A DNA stretch of 64,000 nucleotides from Tetrahymena elliotti 4EA (taxonomy: Eukaryota; Ciliophora; Oligohymenophorea; Hymenostomatida; Tetrahymenidae). The position numbers were made by a program, and so were the translations under genes. Location of the stretch: the NCBI GenBank assembly GCA_000231825.2, contig JH720305.1, forward strand, positions 322,748 through 386,747, read 5' to 3'. Of the stretch, positions 52,642 through 64,000 are shown piece after piece. Position 1 is the stretch's first letter. The number at the start of each line of letters is the position of its first letter. The notes under the pieces are model-generated. The model made no database searches. It had not been told where the DNA came from and was given only the letters and a program-made list of their open reading frames with translations.

Positions 52642-55600
52642 ATGTTAGAGTTGCAAAAATCTAATAGCTCGCCTCATAATTGCACTGAGGAAAGCAATAC
52701 CAAGAGCAGGAGAATAGTGCCCTACAATTAGTAGAATGGAGAATGCTATTTTTAGGCTGTTAGCTTCAAGAATGTCTCTATGAATAACAGTTTCAATCAA
52801 GTAGAAGAAAAGAATAAAATGCATAGTATATAAGAAAGTCACACAATATTAACAAAAAAAGAATCAAAAGACAAAAAATTTGAGATGTAGTCATATGAGA
52901 CTGAATTTAAAACATTATATCCTGCTAGTGATACAGTTATACCTACAAATACAAATTAAAATGTTAGATCAAATAGTAATAATGTATTAATGGATGATAT
53001 TAGCTCTACTTAGAAAAATGAATAATATAACAAAAGCAAATTAAGACAATAAAACTCTTACTACATAGGAGCTAAAGATAGTGTAATAGAAAAAGAAAAT
53101 ATGAGCTTTATCAATCAATCAGAATAACTATCTGGCAACAGTAGTTCCATCAATAAGAATAATAGGAGAGGATCAAAGATTGTACATCCTAAATTCAAAG
53201 ATCCCATTTTTTCAAATGCAATCCACATTAAAAAATTCCTTAATAAGTTGAAATCGAAGACATCTAACTACATTCTAGATCTTTTAACAGAAAACATTTT
53301 CAATTTAATTTATGACAAATCATCTGACTATGGCTAGTTCATGAACTAAAGAAAAATAAAGCAAAAGGTAAGATTCACATTCAAATAAATAAACTAATTA
53401 ATTGATAACTTATTATTAATTTAATATATTTGTTTACATATAATAATAGGATAAAGAAAAAACACTGGTTCACAAGCTAATAATTCGTCTTGCTGGTAAT
53501 TATCATAATTCTCAAATTTTAATTTTTCTTAGCCAATCTTATTTACACTTAGCCTTATAGAAAGAACTCACATTTACTTGAACAAAACTATTTTCAAATT
53601 TACTGTTAATAGTTTAAATACTAATCTTTTGTTTTAACTCAATCAGATCTAATTTATTATTCTAACCATTAAAATTTAAGTTTTAAAAGATATTTGAAAA
53701 AATAATATCCTTTAAAATGCTTAGTTCGCTAAACACAACTAATGAGTAATCTTCATCAAAAAATGATAAAAATTATTTACACACCCAAAAGCAAAAAAAA
53801 TAATAAAGAAAAAGTAGCAATATCAACAAAAAAAAATTTTTTTATATTTTAATTAAGAAAAAATATAAAAAAAACAAATAAGAATCTAGTTTTTAGATGG
53901 GTTAGTAAGCATTAATTAATTATACATATTTGTCATAAAATATTTACAAAAAGGATTATAAGAATATCTAGCGATAGTAATTATGATATAAAAATGTATT
54001 TATTTTTACATGAGAAAATAAGAAAGAAAATCTTATTATTTATCAACACATAAAAAAAATACTTAGTTGTTGATAATAATAAATATTCATAAAAATGATC
54101 AATATTAGTTAGCTTAATTGATTGACCAACAATTATTTTCTAATAAAATAATAAGTTCAAAATTTTTTTAAGAGAATATTCATTAAAAGACAAACATTGA
54201 AAAATTTGAGGTATATTTGAATAAAATTATTTTAATAAAATTTAGATAATGTAATGAAGGCATTTTTGAATGAGAATTACATATTCCTACCAGTAAATTA
54301 TTTTGGAATGTTATTATAAATTGATAAAACTAAATAAAACAGGAAAACGCAATAATATTTTTATGGGAAGTGATTTTATCTCTTTACCTATTGTCTTAGA
54401 TTATTATTCAACCACTTTAAGATTCATTTCCTAAATATCTTGATAGGGATAGTAGTTAGATCCTTTTTTTTCATTAGTAAATACTTCCAATATGCATTTT
54501 TTCTATAGATACTATTTTTCTTTTTAATACGGTAAATTTTACAGAAATTAGATAGTGTTCTTTATCAAACAAACACTTATTTAAAAAACAGGCTATTTTT
54601 AAAAATGGGTAAATAATCAAAGACAGAAAATTTATTTTCAAAACAGCCTTTAAGAAGCATTTTATGTAAAAAAAATAGTTTGTTTTTTAAATGAAAATAA
54701 ATTTTATAATTTCTAAATAGATTTGAACTAGTGGTGATAAGTTTTTATTATACTGGAGCTACTTTCACAGAGTATAGTGTCATGAAATATTGTATTTTAT
54801 TTAAATCGCTTGAATTTTTTAGTTTGTTCAAAAGATTTTGTAATGCTTTTGACCATAACAGAAACAGAATAATCTACACGCAATCTGCATTGATTGTTTT
54901 GTAAATTTTTATTTTGGCTCATATTTCTGCATGCATTTTTATTACAGTTGCAAATGCCTCTGCTCCAAATATTACTTGGATAACTAAGTTGCAAGAGGTA
55001 ACTGAAATTACAAATCTGACTGTTTCTTAAATTTATGTTTCTGCTTTGTATTGGAGTATAATTACAATGGTTACTCTAGGTTATGGAGATATTGTCCCTA
55101 TCAGTCAAAGTAAATAGATCATTAATATTAAATCTTTAAAAACCTTTTTTAAATTAAAATAGATGAGAAACTTTTTGTTATTTTTATTGCTTTTGTCTCC
55201 TGTGGTCTGTTTGGTTATTCATTTAACTTAATCAGTAAAAAAATAATTGTAACAACAAAAATAAATTAAGATTAATCTTTAAAAAAAGGTGAAATTATTA
55301 ATGAGAGTTAAAAAAATAAAAATAAGTTAAAAAATGATCTTGAAGTCCTTAACAATCTAATTGAGGAAAGAGGATTATGCAATGAGCTCAAAAATAAAGT
55401 TAGAAGATATTTTGAATATTTATACAAAGAAAAGCTAAAAAACATTGAAGTTGGACATGAAATGATTGGGGCATTACCTCCTAATTTAAAAGATGAAGTT
55501 ATGAATGATCTTTATTCAAAAATACTCAAGCAGCACCCTTTATTTTCTTTGAATTTTTCAGATTAATTTATTTCAGATCTTTCATTAACTATGAAAGAGC

Positions 55601-57532
55601 TCAAAGTAGGACCAGAGTTGATTATTTTAAAGAAGTAGTAAATTCAAGATAACCTCTACTTTATCCTTAAAGGAGAAGTTAATTCTTACTGGTAAAAGTT
55701 ACCAAACACTAATACAACCATCTAAAAGCTAACAGTATTCATTTCTTTTAATTGATTAAAAAATAATTTTACAATTCTACTCAAAAGTTTTAAAAAAATA
55801 TTTAAAATGATAAATTTTGAATTTGATAAATTAATTAGAAAGGAGCAGTAATTGGTCTTCATGAGTTCATCACATAAACTCCTCTAGAATATTTATATAA
55901 AAGTGAGTCTGTAACATCTTTGGGATATATTGAATATTCTGAATTTCTGGAAACTCTCAAAAAACACCCAAAGGATTATGTAAAATTATTTATATTAAAA
56001 TTGTAGGCTTAAATGGTTAATAAATAATAAAATAGGAAATATATTATAAGATTAAAGATAAACTTAGTGTTTATAGAGAAGGTGGTATGTGTAGATTGTT
56101 TTGCAGGTTTTGTAAAAAATAAGTTCACAATAGTGATGAATGTCCACTTATTTCATACTAACCTAACATTAATAAGATTATTTTCGAAGTTAAAAAATTA
56201 GAGCTAATACCATAAGAAAGAAATAAATATTTTAGGGCAAGTAAATAAAAGTTGAATTCTAGACATATTTTTACAGTGATTAATGACAATGCTAACAAAG
56301 CAGCAAATGATTTATTGAACAACAATTTACAAAAATCAATTGACCTTAATGAATAAAGTTAGTCATAAAATAAAGATAATTTATAATTCTTTGACACTTA
56401 CTAATAAGAGAGAGATGATTAAAGTAACTAACGTAGAGAAACAAAATTTGAAGAACAGCTTCAATCCATCAGATAAAGAAGAATGTCTTTTTAACAAAGT
56501 ATGATTCGAAGAAGATCTATTGAATCTAATAGCTTGTCACATCACAATTATATCAATAAATAAAACTCAAAGCTCTAACAAGAATAAGATTCAAATTCCC
56601 ATGCTGAAAATTTGAAAGCGTAGAATTCTAATGAGAATTATTTTTAATAAGAAAAAACTCAAGAACAGCCTTCTCACTTTCAAAAAAATTAGGCTCTTTT
56701 GAATTAGTTGGAAGAAATTAAAGAAATTTTGCCTAGGCTTAATAGCAACTAATAGGAAGGAGAAGGATCTTAGTATTTTTCATACAACGATTAAAGTTTT
56801 TCTTAATAAGATTAAATTTAAATTTAAGAAGAAGGAGGACTTGAATAAAAATATGAGAAAATTTAAACAAATAATTTTATTTTTGCTGATCCTTTAAGTA
56901 TTAAATCCTTTTCAAACAACTAAATTTAGGCTAATTTACCAACTAAAGCTAGAAACTACTTAAATGAAGATAATCAATTTAATTAATAAGATAAATTCAT
57001 TTCTGATAGCTAACTAGCTTAAGAGGAGCCTTAAAGTTCCAAAGCTTTTGAAAAAAGTAAAACAATGACCCACTTCCCATTTGATTCTGATAATTTCATA
57101 ATAAGATTAAATAAAAAAAAATTATCTATCCTCAACACTAATATAACTTCTGGCGATACCCCTTAATCTATAAAAAATCCTAAGAGGAGAATCTCTAATA
57201 ATCCCTAACTAAATTTATAAAACATCTAAAGTTAATAAAATCCCTTAAATTAGTAATAGAACCTATAATTATCTCCAACAAATTCACAAACAAATTTATT
57301 CCATCTATACTTTGAAGAAGAATAAGGATTACCCTTTATATTAATTTAAGATTTCGATAAATACTAAAACTATATCTACTACTTCCCTCATAACAACCCA
57401 AGATTGATACTCAGAAATATTGAAGATTAACGTCTCCAAAGAATAGAAAAGCAGAGGAAGCTTAAACCAAAGAAAAATGTAACAGAAAAATCTAAATTCA
57501 GTGGTCCTATTTAATTAGATAAAAAAATTTGA
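52642..57532 (+). CDS. Cyclic-nucleotide-binding-domain potassium channel (CNG/HCN/EAG-like)
   Basis: Such channels open a K+-selective pore under voltage and/or cyclic-nucleotide control. Exon 52642-53367 encodes a polar N-terminus ending in a helix typical of ciliate channels (KKFLNKLKSKTSNYILDLLT); exon 2 begins at 53450. S1-S4 lie in small exons between about 53450 and 54800 that I could only partly join (LIQKTGYFQKW after S2; FELVVISFYYTGATFTEYS as S3). S5 is SALIVLQIFILAHISACIF, and the pore TMVTLGYGDIVP is at about 55063-55100. S6, after an intron of about 50 bases, is KLFVIFIAFVSCGLFGYSF. The C-linker (RRYFEYLYKEKLKNIEVG..., ALPPNLKDEVMNDLYSKIL) and cyclic-nucleotide-binding fold (ILKKQQIQDNLYFILKGEV; GAVIGLHEFIT) follow to about 55980. 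A cysteine cluster CRLFCRFCKKQVHNSDECP and a long Q/N-rich tail end at TGA 57530-57532. The cyclic-nucleotide arginine is not obvious, so ligand binding is unproven. Confidence 0.83.
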
Positions 57533-58567
57533 AATTCACGCTTTTTTAAGAATTTAATCTTTCAATATAAAACTAAAATTTTAAATCTGTTTTGTATTTA
57601 CTAAAACATTAAAATTTAAAAACATATTTGATTTAATCAAATTATTTATTCTTTGAAAAGTGCATTAGAATTTATTTACAAAATTTAAAAAATTATTTCC
57701 ATATGCTTCTAAGAAATAAATAATATTCTTTACTCATATTTGTCTATCAACTTTGTTTTATTAAATTTCAAATCATCATCAAATGTTACAAAAAATATTT
57801 TAGTTTTTATCAAAAATTTAATCAAATATAAAGATATTTTTTTAAAGGGTGTTTTTTCTTTCTTTTTTTTTAATGGTAAAAAAATCAATATATTAAAGCA
57901 CATAAAAGTTTAAGCTTCGTTTTTATAAGTTATATTTATTTAAAAAATTTAATCAAAAAAATAAGATACTACAAGGCGCCTTTTATTACTATATGATAAA
58001 CAAAATCAAAATAATCAAATTAAAAATGTAAATTGATTTTATTTATCTAATTTTACTCTGAATAAGTAGAATGAATGCTTATATTATTTGTATCTGTCAA
58101 TTTAATATAGCTATCAGAAAGCTATTAATTGGTTACAATAATATTAACTTATTTTTGTACTTATTCTTTGAAGTGTAATTATGAAGGAGTATTATCAACT
58201 AGGAATATCTTATTATATAATTGTATAATATATTTTATTTATTTTGAAAAATACATAAATTGAAAAAAAAAATGAGAAAAGAAAACTTTAATAAAAATTA
58301 AAGATAAAAAGACCATAATTTGTAATATTTTATCCATTTATTTTACAAAAACATAAGAGATTTTTTTTTAATTTTCTCTTTCAAGATTTTTGTGATAGAG
58401 AAATTAAAATATCTAAGAATTTTAAATGTTTAATAAGATAAAATTTGCTTATTTCTACTTTTTTATGAATAATTGATTAAGTTTAAATTTTGTGATCTCA
58501 CTTACTTGCAAATAAATAAAATGATAATATAAAACTTGAGCATAGAATAAATAATGTTGACTGACTT
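57533..58567. other. Convergent intergenic region
   Basis: Lies between the 3' ends of a + strand and a - strand gene. It is entirely A+T-rich with T and A homopolymers. It should hold both polyadenylation regions; no gene seen. Confidence 0.6.
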
Positions 58568-60060
58568 TCACTTATTTGAAGAAATTTGAACACTTTTTGC
58601 TTTGGAAGAGTGATGATTTTCCTTCATAATATTCTTAATTTAGTAAATAGCATTTTGGTTTTTTCCAACAGTATCAATGTCAGTAAGAAGTTCTTGATTA
58701 AAAAGTTAATTGCTAGCTTTTTGTTGTAAATTTTTATTTCTGTATTGACAAAAATCCTTTTTCTTGTAAATTTGCTTGAATATAGAATTATTATCAATTG
58801 TGAATCTCTATGAAAGATCAATCTTCAATGCTCCATTTGAATATCTACAATCACCATTCTTTTTATCTAAATTGTTGTTTAAATTTTATAATGTGCTAAT
58901 TTTTGCCACAGCATTTTCCAGTCCCATCCTTCTTATTAAGTCAAAGCTTCCCATAGCTATGGGTGTTTATTAATCCTTATTAAGAATATTCAAATCTCCT
59001 CCTCTTTCCATAAAATCCATAATAATCTTTTCATTTTGAATCTAGAAAGCTATATGCAAAGGAGTATTTCCATTTTCACAAGGCTAATTAACATTAGCAC
59101 CTAAATCTACCAAATATTAAATAAAGTCTTCATTCTAGTTTACAACTGTGTAGTAAAGTGGAGTGTTACCTATTTAAAACATAAATAAATTTATTTTCTA
59201 CTTTACAATTCATCTAAAATAAACATTTTTTTACTTAAGTTATCCTTGATGTTTACATCACTGCTTCCTAAAATATAGCCAGCATTTTTGATAGCTTAAA
59301 ATGTATTATGTTAAGCTGCAGAAATAAGTTTTTGTTATTTGACTAAAAGAGTGTGTTTAAACATTCTTTCCCTTAATTTTTCAAGATCCTTTTGCCTTTA
59401 CTATTCATCTTATTTTGTTTTTTTCAGTTCTTGCTTATAATGCTTCAGATTTTTGGCTAAGTTTTAAGTGTTCTTTTACTTTTTTGTTTACTATTCTTAT
59501 GGGGATAAATTCAAACATGCTATTTATTCTTACATCATCAGGAGATTAAAGTTACTTCTTCCATTTTTAGAACTTTCTGAGCATTAAGTACTTAAAATTC
59601 TTCCTTGAAACATATCAGATTATTACATATTGCTTCTTCTATTTTTGGTTGTATCTTAAAAGCAAGAGACATCAGTTTATAATTAGCTTCCCTTATTAAA
59701 CAAAGTTGAAGATCTACTCATATTAAGAGGATTTTTAGGAAGCTAAGCAGAGGCGCTGTTTCTTTTGCTTGAATTTTTTTCTTTTTATTCTTTAATTTTT
59801 TCAATGAAAGAACTGAAATCCTATCTATTATTAGTATGGCCCATACTTGATTATGGAGATTATGCTCCTAAAGTAGTTGAGACAAATGTAGAGTCTTGTA
59901 AATTTTAACTCCTACTTTATGACATAAACCCATGTTTTGCTGATTGCATAGGCGTTCCAGCTCCGCTTTATGTTCTGTAATTTTTATCATCACTATCTGC
60001 ACTTTAGTTATCTCCTACAATACTATCATGAAGTATTTCTTTTTTATTCTTAAACTTCAT
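58568..60060 (-). CDS. Ankyrin-repeat protein, 475 aa
   Basis: Ankyrin repeats mediate protein-protein contacts. Minus-strand exons 60060-59235 and 59169-58568 join in phase across a 65-base intron (59170-59234) and end at the TGA whose complement is 58568-58570. Residues 1-230 are S/N/Q-rich and disordered (MKFKNKKEILHDSIVGDNQ). A charged coiled coil follows (NLAKNLKHYKQELKKTKQ). Ankyrin units then run from about residue 275: SDVNIKDN, GNTPLYYTVVNQNEDFIQYL with VDLGANVNQP, and GNTPLHIAFQIQNEKIIMDF with MERGGDLNILNKDQQTPIA. Three consecutive repeats are clear. The C-terminal 120 residues are polar and unassigned. Partner unknown. Confidence 0.82.
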
Positions 60061-60689
60061 ATTCATAAATATTTATCTCTCTCTTGGAGAAATTGTACCC
60101 TTATCTCTTTACATAGGAGTTGAAGAATTAATTCTATTTACTTTTTGCACTTTTTTAAATTAAAATAAACAAACCATTAATTTACTTTGTCAATTAAAAC
60201 AATTTTAAAAAGAATCCATCATGAATTCTAAAAATATTTGAACCTCAAATAAATTCAAAAAATTGGATTGGATAAGATTTTTTATACTACTTAAATAAAT
60301 TTTTCTTTATTAAAAAGAAGTAAAATCTTATCTCATTTGGATAAATTTAAAAGATTCAAAAAGATAATCAAGTATGTAGAGTTTGTTTATTTTTTTTAGA
60401 GTGAGAACTCTCTCTACATCTCTACATGCATAAAATAATATCAATTAAATTCTATTGTTTGTGTTAAATTATTCTAATGCTACAAATCTTTGATTTTTAA
60501 AAGAGTTTAGTGAACTTTAAATTTTTTTATTTTTATTTCGCATTTATTTTTTGAAGAATAAAATATTTTTTTATTAGATTAAATTTTCAAGATTAAAAAG
60601 ATTATGAAGTAAGTAGAGTTTATTAATGTTTTTATACCTAACCTAAACACTTTCTTTCGTATGAATAAAATAAACTCAAATAAATTGTA
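60061..60689. other. A+T-rich spacer upstream of the ankyrin gene
   Basis: Lies between the 3' end of the IQ-motif gene and the 5' end of the ankyrin gene, both on the minus strand. No gene or known element seen. Confidence 0.55.
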
Positions 60690-62019
60690 TCATTTGCGTT
60701 AAATGATTATAATAATTATTTAATATTAATTGTTTTTCAATTAAATAAAATCAATTATAAATTTATTCTTAAAAACTTAAAAAAATCGAAATGGATTATT
60801 AAAAAAAAAATAAAGTGATTAATTACTTTTTTCAAAGGACTGAATCTGCTAAGCTAGACTACTTAAATTATTCATGAAAGAGCTAGCTGCCATTTTGGTT
60901 TTAGTCCTTTTTATTAGTTTGCTTATCTTTTATTCATCTAGGATTGCTGCCCTCTTTTTAGCTAGCCTCATTCTGTAATTTTTTTAAATGATGATTGCTG
61001 CTTTTACTCTTATTTCTTCTGTTATCCAGGCGTTTCTTTTCGGCAAATTAAATTTATGTTCATTTTTTTTGTCATTTTCACCAAATGAATCAGCAGGATC
61101 TAAAGGACCACTTGAATAAAAATTTTGGAACAAACTTTATTTGTTTTTCATGATAGGATTCTTAATTAAGATTCTTTGATTGATCATTTCTTAAAACAAT
61201 AAAAATAAATAAAAAAATAATATTGAAAAGAACTAATCTACTCTATTTTTGTTATTTTAGAGAAGCTACTTCTTATTAAGAAAGAATTAATCCATCAGCT
61301 TTTTAGTATTTGTAATCTTCTATTAAATTAGTGTTTAAAATTAGCAAGGAGCTGGGATGGAATAGTCTTTGTGATTTCTCTACAGTTATTTCTTCTCCAT
61401 TTTTAAGAGTGAACAAAGACTTTTCTTATTTACTTTTATCTGGAACTTGTTTTGAATAAAATTCTTTACATTATTAAGAATGCTATGTTAAGTTTATAGG
61501 CTATTCGTTCTCTACTTTTTCATGTAAACTTCTAACAAAATTTTTCATGAGATTATCTTATTTATAGACGTGAAACTTAATTTAATCCAATTTATACCCT
61601 TCAATTAGCTTTTCTATTATTTTATTTTTCATTAAATTAGAATGATAATGCTAACTTTTTTCTTCTTTCACCCTGTTAAAATAATCATTTTCTTTCATAT
61701 TTTTACCTGTTACACTTGCTTTCCTTTTAAGATATTCATTTCTTTTTACTTTTGCAATCTCAATAAGTTTATTATATTTTGTTATTATCTCCTCAGCTAT
61801 ACCTGTTTCGATGTAATCTATTACCTATTCATCTAAATGATTAATTACATTCTAGACATAACCTTTATCAATATTTCTATTTAACAATTCATTTGTTGTA
61901 GCTAAAAACTACAGTTCTTAATCAGAAAGCGTTTCTCTATTTTTATATTTTTCCATCAGCTATTCTCTATACTAAGCTACTCCTTGGTCAACTTAAACTT
62001 CCTAAATTATAGGAATCAT
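60690..62019 (-). CDS. IQ-motif helical protein, about 406 aa
   Basis: Minus-strand ATG at 62017-62019 opens MIPIIQEVQVDQGVAQYREQ. Exon 1 (62019-61270, 250 codons) is charged and mostly helical (EKYKNRETLSDQELQFLATT; AEEIITKYNKLIEIAKVKRN). A 109-base intron (61161-61269) joins phase 0 to exon 2 (61160-60690). Exon 2 holds SGPLDPADSFGEND, then an IQ motif KAAIIIQKNYRMRLAKKRA (IQxxxRxxxxK), which in other proteins binds calmodulin or a related light chain, then a basic helix (KISKLIKRTKTKMA). After about 60835 the frame becomes low-complexity, so the true stop may come earlier via another splice. Likely cytoskeletal or calcium-linked, but the family is not recognised. Confidence 0.65.
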
Positions 62020-62575
62020 ACTCAAATTATACCTTTATTTTAAAAAATTATTTAATATATAATATATTTTATGATTTAGCTATTATTTAAAATATATATT
62101 TTATTAAGATTTTATTAAATACAATCATAATTTTTTAAAAAATATTGGTTTTTTGTACTTTCAATGAATGGCTTATTCTCAAAAGTCTATTTTTTAGAAA
62201 ACATACAAACATTAAAATAGATTTCTATTAATCAAATTTATTGCTAAAATAAGAAAAGGAATTTATATACCTACGATTAAAAGGTATTAATTAAGATATT
62301 AAAATAAAATTCTTTACTGAAAAATCAAGTAACTAATTCTCCTCAAAATTTATTATCTTTTGCTTATGAATGCAAATCAGTTGATTTTGTAACAAAATAA
62401 AAAAATGTTAATTAGTTTGAGTGGATAAGGGTTTTAAATTGTTTTAAACCATAAAGGAGGATTTTTTCCTTGATATACTTTATTTAATAACAATTAAAAA
62501 ATAATAAAATAAAAGAAAAAGGTTTTTTGTATTTAATAAGAAATAAAAAATAAATCTAAATGATAAATATCAAAT
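62020..62575. other. A+T-rich spacer before the second gap
   Basis: No coding frame supported. Upstream region of the IQ-motif gene (minus strand), running into the 100-N gap. Confidence 0.55.
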
Positions 62576-62675
62576 NNNNNNNNNNNNNNNNNNNNNNNNN
62601 NNNNNNNNNNNNNNNNNNNNNNNNNNNNNNNNNNNNNNNNNNNNNNNNNNNNNNNNNNNNNNNNNNNNNNNNNNN
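62576..62675. other. Assembly gap (100 N)
   Basis: Exactly 100 Ns, a placeholder of unknown true size. The 3' end of the neighbouring minus-strand coiled-coil gene probably lies in or near it. Confidence 0.95.
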
Positions 62676-63918
62676 AAGGAAAGAAAAGTAAAAATTTTCA
62701 AAGAAAGAATAGTTTGGATTGTTTGTGAGAAATCACATTAAGATTTAATTAATAATCTTTAAATAAAAACAAATTTGAAATAAATCTACCAATTGCTAGA
62801 GGGGATTTTTTAAGAGAGTTGGTTCTTAATTTCAGCTTTTTTTTAATTAAAATGAGATTCAGTTGAATCACTCCAAATCAAGGCATCTTTGAGGTCTTTG
62901 TTATTTTTTTAGCTATCCTTCATCTCAAATTTTTAATCATTATTTCCAGCTTAGGGAATATCATCATGCTGAATGATTTTGAGGTTGATATTTTTTTTAT
63001 TTTTTTGACTGTTTTAATTTTATAATTTTATTTATTCTATTAAGAATTCAGAATTTTAAGGATGATGAATGTTCTCAACCAAACATAGTTTTATTTTTTT
63101 ATCCAAATGATTATGTTTACTGTTGACCTTTATCCAATCTAAAATATCATTCTTTTTAGTCTAGTTTTCTGATAGGAACTACTTCATATGGTAACTCTCT
63201 TAGGCTTCAATAGCTTTTTAATCTATTTTATTATTCTAATCAAAGTTTTGTATTTGCTGGTTTATATTTTAAATAAGAGTGTGGATTATATATTTTTAGC
63301 GTTTTTCTAGGTCTTGAATTGATTCAAGCTTCTTAAAATCTATGCCAAATTGCTTGCAAATTTCATCATCTTTTAAGAATTCATATTTTTTAGATGACTT
63401 AGCTAATTTGTTAATGAACCAAACAAAATCTTTCATTTGAGAAAACTCACCCACTTTATTTATTAGCTTTTATGTCCTATTTATATAATTAAAATAATTA
63501 ATTTCATTATATTTGTATAAGTCTTTTACCCTTATTTTTCTACTTATTATTTCTTCTTTGGAGAAAAGTCAAGCTGCTATTTAGCATTTTAACTTTGGCT
63601 ACTAGATGGAGTTGAATCCGATTATTCTTTCTATGATTATTTTTCATTTTTTAGTTAGACTAGCTGAGATTTTGCTTTTAAAGTATGTATCTAAGAGCTC
63701 TATTGAGATTTTTATTATTATAATTTCTGAATCAAACTTTATTTCTACTTTTCCTATTTAATTTTTTGGAATAAATTCTCTTATTTTTATAGAAAGATTT
63801 AATGATTTTATGCTTGAAAATCCTTAAAACAATTATCTATCTGCTCATAAGTAGATAAATCCTCTTGGCCATCAGTAATAGTCATTAAATTTTGCAATCT
63901 GTTTTATAAAGCGCTCAT
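62676..63918 (-). CDS. Coiled-coil protein of unknown function, 3' end in gap
   Basis: Minus-strand ATG at 63916-63918 opens MSALQNRLQNLMTITDGQED. Exon 1 (63918-63530) is strongly helical and glutamine/lysine-rich (FLQKQENLFQKIKQEKQKQ). Intron 63477-63529 (53 bases) keeps phase. Exon 2 continues with INKVGEFSQMKDFVWFINKL and ICKQFGIDFKKLESIQDLEK, a more ordered helical region, then a polar tail (ENQTKKNDILDWIKVNSKHN; HHPQNSEFLIEQIKLQ). No TGA occurs before the gap at 62675, so the annotation is partial; the last 40 or so codons may already be untranslated sequence. At least 350 residues. No domain recognised. Confidence 0.6.
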
Positions 63919-64000
63919 TTTTTAGATAGATAAATAAATATATAGTTTCTCTTTTCCTAATTGTTTAGCTTTTTAATAAATTTAATTAAGTAGGAATAAC

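Noticed and set aside
1..64000. tRNA, rRNA, CRISPR, insertion sequences, telomeric repeats
   Set aside because: Looked for by eye on both strands. No cloverleaf with intact arms, no rRNA-like G+C block, no spaced repeats of CRISPR type, no transposase and no telomeric G4T2 run were found. A tRNA scan was not possible.

Overview
The window looks like ciliate macronuclear DNA, most likely Tetrahymena or a close relative. It is about 78% A+T. Its long protein-like frames stay open only if TAA and TAG are read as glutamine and TGA is the sole stop. The genes are interrupted by short, very A+T-rich GT...AG introns, mostly 50-110 bases. Standard-code ORF calling gives almost no real genes here, so all coding models below are manual translations in the ciliate code. 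Exon edges are splice-phase inferences unless stated. There are two 100-N assembly gaps (26946-27045 and 62576-62675).

Layout, left to right. Fifteen loci read on the + strand: a Sel1-repeat protein (896-3702); a small possible membrane protein (5412-5711); a Q/N-rich protein (5825-9617); TOM40, the mitochondrial import pore (11680-13642); a GLFG-repeat nucleoporin with a predicted N-terminal membrane anchor, like POM121 (14714-18623); three related copies of a coiled-coil/kinase/TPR family, of which the first is truncated, the second frameshifted and the third decayed (19402-28703); a cysteine-rich multi-pass membrane protein (29071-29895); a giant DHHC palmitoyltransferase (32116-37838); a potassium channel (38620-42691); a WDR33/Pfs2-type WD40 protein (43510-45381); a protein with five calponin-homology domains (45965-52273); and a cyclic-nucleotide-binding potassium channel (52642-57532). 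Three genes then read on the - strand: an ankyrin protein (58568-60060), an IQ-motif protein (60690-62019) and a coiled-coil protein running into the second gap (62676-63918).

There is no operon logic, as expected for a ciliate; neighbours are separated by A+T-rich spacers with their own start signals. Recurring themes are membrane excitability (two K+ channels and a palmitoyltransferase), cytoskeleton (CH domains, IQ motif), organelle and nuclear gateways (TOM40, GLFG nucleoporin) and mRNA 3'-end formation (WDR33-like).

The most interesting places are the tandemly duplicated kinase-TPR family with its exact 126-base repeat array, the membrane-anchored GLFG nucleoporin, the DHHC enzyme with about 1,630 disordered residues where its first two membrane spans should be, and the five-CH-domain protein.
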